A stretch of 64,000 nucleotides of DNA from Fratercula arctica (lineage: Eukaryota; Chordata; Aves; Charadriiformes; Alcidae). Positions 56,771 to 64,000 of this stretch are shown here, one piece after another (position 1 is the stretch's first letter; each line of letters starts with the position of its first letter). Under the pieces are notes generated by a model. That model was not told the origin of the DNA, did no database searches, and saw only the letters and a program-made list of their open reading frames with translations. The position numbers and the translations under genes are program-made. The stretch is from positions 13,318,096 to 13,382,095 of the forward strand of contig CANTUZ010000011.1 in NCBI GenBank assembly GCA_947846985.1, written 5' to 3'.

Positions 56771-59700
56771 GTGCTCCGCCTGGGGGACTTCAGGCAAGCT
56801 CCCCCTCAGCCAGCGCTGGAGGAGACCGTGTCCCTCCTTCCCACACCCCAACTGGTTTCATGCCATGGCAATCCATTTGGGAGTGTCTTTGGTTTTTCAT
56901 GGAAATTGCTCGATGTTTTGGTTTGCTTCTGGTGTGGGATGGGAACATTTTCTGATGCTTTTAGAGGTTTTGTTGGAATGGTGATGCTCTTCCTGCCCAG
57001 TTCCTGCTGTGAGTCCTGGCTTTGCAGCCAAGGTGAGGGAGCAGCTTGGTGGTGCTCAGAGACCTCAGCACATTGTGTGCCCTGTGACGTTTGCAACAAG
57101 CAATGCCACAACCATGCAGCAATCCCCCACCCTCAGTGGGAAGGCGCATCCCTGACCAGGGAGCCATGGTTACAGCTGGAGAGCTCAGCTCTGGTCAGGG
57201 TGGCAGGAGCTGCAGCCAGTCAGGGTGGATGGGGATGCCCGAGTTGGCAGGTAGATGCCCACAGAAGGATCACCAGGGCTCGAGGAGCAAGCACAGCCTT
57301 CCTCTGCCCTGGTGTGTCTTATGGGCAGGGATGGTCACGGCTTTGGCAGTCCTGACCAGCAGGCTTTTGTTTCACTTGACTGGAGAGCCTGCAGAACAAA
57401 GCCACAGGGCTCTGCCACATGGGGCACTGCTGCCTCCTCCATGGTGGGTTGGAAATGGAAGCTGTGGCCTTCTCCAATGCTTTGTGTGGGTGAAATCTGG
57501 GGACCCTTTGCCCCTGTCCGTGGGTACCAGATGGTTGTCATTCAGGTAGAGCAGAGGCTGCCATCAAATGGGGGGGACATCTAAATCCACCCATCAGTGC
57601 CCCATGTTGACTGACTGCACAGCCATGCTGGATGGAGTGTCATATCCTGGGAGGCCATCTGCTCAGCAGAGAGAGACCTTCTGCCCAGCTCAGACTGGAA
57701 GCACTGGTTTGGCAGGGAGTGAGCCACAAAGCCCCCATGATCATTCCTGTGCCCCAAAATGACAGCAGGGATGTCTTCCCATGGGCAGGGCCTGGTAAAC
57801 ATCAACAGCAGATGAACAACCTCCCCTGACATCCTGCTCCTGTTTGAAGGGATCCAGTTGAAGGTGGTTTATGGCTCAGTGGCTCTGTATCCACCAGATT
57901 ATAACAAGTACCAGGCAGATAGCTGGATGTAGAGCTCAAGTTCAGCTCCACAACAGGCATGCAGGGATTTCTAGGTGATGAATTTGAGGAACATACTGGA
58001 GAAGGCATGCGGGTGCCTGTTTGTGCTCAGAGGTGGGTTGTGTACCATTCCTCTGTGCACAAGGATGTGCATAACCCCAGAGACAGCCTGTGCCCTGCCA
58101 GGAGAGCTGGTCACACTTTTCTGCCAATTCATCTCAATGGAGACTTTCCATAGGAACTAAATTTGTTTAGAAAAACTATTGAAATGAAACATTCTGCTGA
58201 TGTCAAGATGTTTGGCTTTTACATTAGCTGGTGAAATGCTCTGATTTTTTGTTTTGACTTTTTGTTTCTATATCCTACCGACTTTATTATTCTAGTATAC
58301 CTCATAAAAATAAGAAGTAAAAGAAAAAAAAAAATCAAACAAAATTACTTCAATTGGCCCTAGTGCCATTCTTCAAATTACGCGTGACTGGCCAGTTGAA
58401 AATTTGTTGTTTTCATCCTGATTAGAGACAAAATCAGATCTCCGACTGGCAGAATTTTTTTTAAAATGAGATTATGACCCTGCCAGCTCGAGTTGCAAGC
58501 GTGCACACCTCACTGGCTGTGCCCCTGGAGCAGGGCCAGGAGGGGGCCAATGTGGGGAGCCTCCCTCTCCATGGGTCAACGCTGATGCACTCCACAAGTC
58601 CTCCCTGCCTCCTCCTGAAAAAACAGCCAGGAGGCTCAATAAGTTGTCAGCACCCTGGTGTGCCAGTGAGTAGCCTCCATCCTTGAAAGCATAGATCCCA
58701 CCCAGGATCCCCTCCCATCACCCTGTGACCCCACCTGGTCCCCATGTTCCCTGAGCTTAGAGGTGACAACTCACCGCCACCTTTTTCACTTTCAGCCCAT
58801 CTCATCTCCCTCTCCTGGGTGTCAGTCAGTGGCATGCACTGTGTCCCCAAGGGAGCACCTCGCTGCGTCCTTACCCCTGCTTTGGCTCCCCTCGGGGGCT
58901 CCTGTGGCAAACACTCCCCTTTTGTCCGGGAGACACAGGACTGGGGGGACAGACTGTGTCTGGCCACGCTGAAGCAACTGTTAACATCCAGATAACGACA
59001 TCTCCCTCTGTGCTGCCCCATTCCACAGCATTTTCCAGCTCCCATCTCCCTGGGTTCCCTTCGCTTCTCCTGCACTTTGCTGCCAGCTGGTGCCTGAATC
59101 CTGTACAAGGGGTATGGGAAGAAAAACTGCTCCTACATCTGAATCCTCCCTGCATCTGTACCTCAAGGTGCTGTGGTCACTGTCACCCCTGCTCCAACCT
59201 TTCTCCTCTCCCTTTGCGCCCCCTCCCCTCCCTGCTCAGCAGTCCTGCCCACCAGTGCCAGGGGCTGGGCGCCGTTCCTGTGTCTCAGCTGTGCTCTGCT
59301 GCTCTGGATGGCCATGGGCATGTTCTCCTGCCACACACCAAGGAGGATTCTTCTAAGAGGTTGGTCTGAAGGCTTTCCAGCCAGAAAACACTACTACAGC
59401 ATAATCTAAACATCCCACGGGACCATTTCCATTTAGTTGAAGAGACTGACATAATACTGCTGACGCACTTTGTTTGAGGCAGCGAGGAGCTCTTTGCTTT
59501 GGCTGCTTGCTATGAAGCTGTGCCCGCTCCACACCTTGCAGGCAGAGGCTCTGGCTGTCGTGGGGTGCGTGTGACTCTGCATGGCAGCATCGCGCTGCAC
59601 CACGGTGTGGAGATGAGGGAGGGCATCAGCGTGTACCCACAGCAAGGCTGAGCGTAGGGCACCACGCTGAGCGGCTGTGTGCTCTGTTTGCATCCTCCAT

Positions 59701-61516
59701 TACCTCTGCACTAATCACTCCTGAGCAAACCCCAACAGGAAACAGCAGCAGGGACAGTCGGGGTGGCTTACAGGAGTCCTTTCCAGGCGCTTTTTAGCTC
59801 ATGGTCTGCTGCATTTGGTCAAAGCCTTTCCTTTGCCGTGAGCTGGGCTCACTGGCACCCTGAGAAGGAGCTGCTTCTCTTGGGATGCTGGAGAACTGCT
59901 ACAGCCACTGCCTCAAAAAACCTGGAGGTATTTTTAGTTGGTTGCCACACAGAGGAGCTGCCACTTAATTTACTGTTGATATTCCCCATTCATCTTCCCC
60001 TTGCAGATCGAGGGAACAGCCCCTGCCCTGAAGCTGTTGTAACTGTTAAAGCAGGCGTTTGCAGACAGCTTATTAACAACTCTGCTGGGGAAGCTTTAGG
60101 TAGGACTGCCAGTCCCTTCCCCCTAGCGAGGCTGGGTCAGCACCATCCAGAGGCAGCCCTATGCCTTGAAAGCCTGTCATGGGGGCAGGTCTGGCTCCTT
60201 TCAGAGCTGGCTTATGTCCTCTGAGCAGAAATTTTGTGTGGTTTCCTCCCAGGAAAGTGCAGCACATGCTGCCTTCCCCAGCCTGCATCATGCCGCTGTG
60301 GTGGGGAACCCTTCCTGCTTGTAAGAGCTGGATTTTGGACTTGCATCCTTCAGCAAAACACAGTGTCTCTTTATCCACTGGCTGTCTGGGTCTCTTGGTG
60401 ACCCTTGGAGACAGCTGCCTTCAGAGGGCTTGGATAAATGAGTTGACAAGTCCTGTATGTAAAAGCTGAAGGCTGATGACCCCTAGAGTCAGCCTAGGAA
60501 ATGCATCCCTCCCTGAGCAGCTCCCGCATGCGGCCGTGTGTGTCCGGCGGGTCCCATCCTGGGTGCTGTCTGGTCACCCCTGCACTCTCGGTCCTCCCCT
60601 GCCTGCAAAGAGCACCCCGGCCCAGCCCAGCTCTTGCAACAGCGATGATTCCTGACGCGCTGGTGCAACTCATCCATTGCTAAGAGACTGAGAAGAGCCC
60701 ATGGGGACAACCCGCTGCCCGACTTTCCCTGTAAAGCACAGTGGACCCAACACAGTGCTAACAGCCCAGCCCCTGGCCACTGCAAGGAAGGAGAGGTCCA
60801 GAACGGGCTACTTCAGACAGGGCAATCTCTGTTCCCCTGACTCAGCACAGACCAGCCAGGAGGGGCCCAATCCTGCACCCACTGATTGCACAGCACCCAG
60901 GGATTGCAGAGAGGAGAGGAGGAACTCTGCACTTGTGTCATTGCTGCAGGAGGTGCTCAGCCCCAGGCAGAATCAAATCCAGGTGCTATAGCCTTTTCGT
61001 ATTCGCAGAGGGACGCATCCACTGCCCTGGCAGCACAGAGACCTCTCAGCAGCCAAAGACCCTGGGGACACCACCTTGGTTGTACCTGGAAGGGATTTAC
61101 CGGGGAGCCCCTGGTATTACTGCTGCTGAGGCAGCCCACTAGCTATCACTGAGCATTTAGGGCTCAGCAAAAAAAATCCCTTTGCTCAGAGTACATGGAG
61201 AGTTGTCTTCTTGTTGGAAGCAGTAGACCAGATCTAGGGGTAATTTTCTCATTAGCATAACAGCACCCCCATGTCCTGCCCTCTCTCATCACTAGCTCAG
61301 AGAAAGGCCTGGAAATCCCTGTAACACACAGTGATACCGTGATACTCTGCCAGGGAGTTACCCAGTCTCTGTGCAGCATAGGTACTGATTTATTGCACTA
61401 CCACCTTTTATTTTCAGTAGTATTGCTCAAATGGGGTCAGAAGCAGCATAATGTCCCATCTACAAAGTGCCTATGGTATCTTGCAGCAAGGGGTTCCCCA
61501 GGCTGATTGGCTGGTG
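56771..61516. other. Non-coding, no gene seen
   Basis: Unique sequence. The 194-codon plus-strand frame at 56,771-57,355 and its neighbours have no domain. An AT-rich stretch lies at about 58,150-58,470. No repeat family is recognised. Confidence 0.38.
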
Positions 61517-61556
61517 CACATGTGTGTGTCTGTGTGTGTAAGCAGGCACGTGTGTA
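61517..61556. repeat. Imperfect TG dinucleotide repeat
   Basis: TGTGTGTGTCTGTGTGTG followed after a short gap by CACGTGTGTATTT. A small, interrupted microsatellite. Confidence 0.8.
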
Positions 61557-63334
61557 TTTTTGTGAAAATGTATTTTATCAGTTCTGGAGGAACCTGTAGA
61601 GCTTATTCCTGCATGAATCACATTAAATGAAGAATCCACAGGTGTGGTGCTGCCTTGGGAAGGGCTCAGTCTGAGGCCGGTCACTGTTTCTGATGCAGAA
61701 GGTGTGAGCATGGCTTCAGTGATGCCAAGCCCTGTGAACCAGCCCCCAGCCAGAGACCAACCTGGCCTCTGGAGCGTGTCCCACACAAACAGGCTGGAGG
61801 GGCAGGAACTTGGTGTTAGGAGGGAACTGAGGAAGATCAGGAAAAAAACCTTGCATATAAAGAAAGCATGTTTTGCAGAAAAAATTAGTTTTCCATTAAA
61901 TCTTCCTAATTTTTGATCAAGAAGTGAACGGGCTAGAACTGCAGTTTGGCTTCTCATTGCACATCTCCTGGCAGCTGAACTGCTTGGACTTCCCCTGTCC
62001 CCATCCCCGTCCTCCTCCAAAGGCTGTCCCTGCCTGCCAGCCTCACCTGCGAGACTCGATGGTCAAGGACAGGCTCAGCATGGGAGCTGGAGGTTTTGGT
62101 CTTCAGTCATTTCCTGGGAATCAAAACTTTCTGTGAGAAATAACAAAAGGGGTTTTAAGCAACTTGTTTATTCCCGAGGGCTGGGCAGGACTCACGCAGT
62201 GTTGCAGGAGGAACCGGCCAGGCTGGGAGCTGGCTCACTACAAGGGACAAAATGGGAGGTTTTGGAAAAGGTTGAGGTTGGGACCAGGGCTCAGATGGAG
62301 CAGGATAAGCCTGGAAAAGAGGTTGTTTGATGTGTGCTGCAGCTGTGGGCACTGAACTTCATGTACTTTGAGGTCTCCCCCAGCCTGTGATCCCAAAACT
62401 CAGGTCAGGGTTATGAGCAGATGATCCTTCCTCCTTCTTCAGCTGGTCCTATTGTGCAGGAAGCTCTGCCTGGTGGTGGTAGAACTGAGAGGGGCCCTGG
62501 TCCCTTTTCTCTGTGAACTGACCAAGTCACAAGTGTGCCAGAGGGCCGTGGAGGCAGTGCTTGGCTGGCTGGGCAGTGACCATGTCCCCAGGGAATATCC
62601 CTCTGTGTGGAGAGGGATGACCCCACCTGCATGGGGAAAGGGCACTGCTGGCTGCTCTGGGGTCCCCCAGCAGCCCCCCATGGCTGAGGCACAGGGACAT
62701 CTTGGCACAAGCACTGCAGGAACAGTTTTTTGTCTCCAGTGTCATCGTTGCACGTAAGGCAGATGGAAAGCAGATTGTGAGGGTGATGGCATCAGTGTCA
62801 TTCACCATAGGGAAATTGTCAGATGGGGGACATGATCCCAGACATGAACTGTGTCGCATGACCCAGCGCTGACAGCCACCACCACACGTGTGGGCACAGC
62901 CCTGGCCGGGGGGACTGTGGGATCAGACCTGCCACCACTGTCCCCATCCTACCCTTGTGGGCACAGCACCCCAGGCCAGCCAGTGATGGGTGGACGGGCT
63001 CATCCCCTTCACACTGGGATGGCCACAGGTGGGCCGGGGTCTCACCAAATCCAGCAGGAATTTTGCCCATGACTTCAGCGCAGTAGAGACTTTGCGTCGT
63101 TCTATTTAAAGAGATTATCTAGAGCGGCCCTTGGCAGCCCTGAAAGGGTGGGATGCCAGATTTTTTCCCAAATTAGAGGTGAAATGTGCCAGTAGAAATG
63201 CAGTGAGAGCTGGGCTTTCTGCTTCCCAACAGGCAGGGTGCTGGCAAGTTGCTTATCAATAGCCATTGCTCAGGGAAAGCAGGGAGATGCTGACACCTCA
63301 CCCACCACCCCACTCCTGGCCTTGCACCTACGCT
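61557..63334. other. Non-coding, no gene seen
   Basis: Unique sequence of mixed composition without recognised features. Confidence 0.38.
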
Positions 63335-63388
63335 GGCACCTGAGATGTCCTCGGCACCTGTGATGCCTTTGGTACCCGTAACGTCCTC
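63335..63388. repeat. 18-bp tandem repeat, three units
   Basis: Three adjacent 18-base units (GGCACCTGAGATGTCCTC, GGCACCTGTGATGCCTTT, GGTACCCGTAACGTCCTC) with no indels, and partial similarity on both sides. The unit is a multiple of three, so the minus strand reads as a short V-P-containing repeat inside a 67-codon frame, but nothing else supports coding. Confidence 0.8.
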
Positions 63389-63960
63389 AGCACATCAGGG
63401 CACAATGATGCTGTGCTGGTGGGGGAGCGCTTGGCTTTGTCATCTTTCCCAAGGTCTGGCTGTGTGCTCACACGAAAAGTGAAGGAAAAAAAATAATCTG
63501 AGAAACGAAGTGAAAAAATAAATTTTATCATTAAATATACTGGGAACTGGGGCTGAGATTTTCTGTATTGCTGTATTCCACCCCCCCTTCAAGATGTACT
63601 TGTTTCCCCCAGAAAATTTCTAGAAAAAATGGGCAAGAAAGGGTTTGTGCTGTGGGACCAGGTGGCCAGGGAGGACTGCTGAGGGCTCGGCTGCAGGGGG
63701 TCCTTGGTCCCAGGGCTCCTCACGGGGCTCCTCACATAGGAGTTTTGGGTTGAGTGTTTTCCCTTGGGTGCTGCTGTGGAGAGCACATAGAAATGGTTTG
63801 GTTTCCACGCTCATTATTGTCAGAAAAATGTCTAAATGCATCACTGAAGTTTTCATGCTTTATATGCACAACTAAAATTTTAGAAGCATTTGAATGCAAA
63901 AATGCTGTTTCATTAAGTAAATTTGTTTTATTATGTTTTCTTTTATTTTTGATCTTACAG
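63389..63960. other. AT-rising block ending in a splice-acceptor-like tract
   Basis: From about 63,780 the sequence turns AT-rich and CpG-poor. It ends in a long T-rich pyrimidine tract (TTTTATTATGTTTTCTTTTA, then TTTTTGATCTTACAG) at 63,924-63,960, which has the form of a strong vertebrate 3' splice site on the plus strand. No gene is seen before it. Confidence 0.4.
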
Positions 63961-64000
63961 TGTGCCATTAGATGGTATTATATACTAGGCATCGTATTGT
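63961..64000 (+). CDS. Possible exon start cut by the window edge
   Basis: Forty bases follow the strong acceptor-like tract. If the exon starts at 63,961 in phase 0, the frame is open to the edge (CAIRWYYILGIVL), while the other two frames meet stops. Thirteen codons are too few to name anything, and the hydrophobic text could be a membrane or signal segment or pure chance in AT-rich DNA. The alternative is that this is simply part of a conserved non-coding block. Confidence 0.22.

Noticed and set aside
1..64000. CRISPR arrays, tRNA or rRNA genes, bacterial operons, phage or integron features
   Set aside because: No regularly spaced identical repeats, no cloverleaf or rRNA-like text recognised, and the window has vertebrate repeats and composition.

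Overview
The window reads as vertebrate nuclear DNA, almost certainly from a bird. It holds at least five CR1 LINE pieces whose 3' ends carry the short ATTCTATGA-type repeats typical of avian CR1, plus one or two older CR1 relics. It also has one vertebrate-type CpG island. Nothing in it looks prokaryotic: there are no operons, no Shine-Dalgarno-led gene series, no CRISPR array and no recognisable tRNA or rRNA.

No protein-coding gene can be named with confidence in the 64 kb. Most long open frames lie in GC-rich DNA, overlap on both strands and show no recognisable domain. The clear coding signal is retrotransposon: a 5'-truncated CR1 at 18,411-19,497 still encodes the C-terminal part of its reverse transcriptase, with one nonsense codon and a damaged catalytic motif. 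Two host-like candidates stand out. One is an 84-codon minus-strand frame at 31,771-32,025 that looks like a real coding exon of unknown family. The other is a strong splice acceptor at 63,959-63,960 followed by an open frame that runs off the right edge.

Layout. 1-4,050: CR1 pieces (a head-to-tail minus-strand pair at 841-1,725 split by a GC-rich spacer; a plus-strand tail at 2,867-3,139) and an 11-bp minisatellite with eleven indel-free units (3,922-4,042). 6,430-7,345: CpG island with a G-quadruplex repeat and a possible splice donor, followed by an AT-richer block. 10,170-12,508: one old and two younger CR1 pieces. 18,411-22,555: the younger CR1 copy and, on the other strand, a 1.8-kb ancient CR1 relic that still shows reverse transcriptase motifs A, B and C. 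24,930-64,000: mostly unique non-coding DNA. It contains several AT-balanced blocks that look like candidate conserved non-coding elements (around 25.1, 34.9, 37.3, 41.2, 48.6, 49.6, 51.4, 56.7 and 63.9 kb), a possible LTR near 45 kb, and short repeats.

Overall this resembles an intergenic or large-intron region of a bird chromosome, with one promoter-like island and scattered candidate regulatory blocks. I did not find a convincing new biological system. The items most worth checking are the orphan exon, the well-preserved ancient CR1 and the edge exon.
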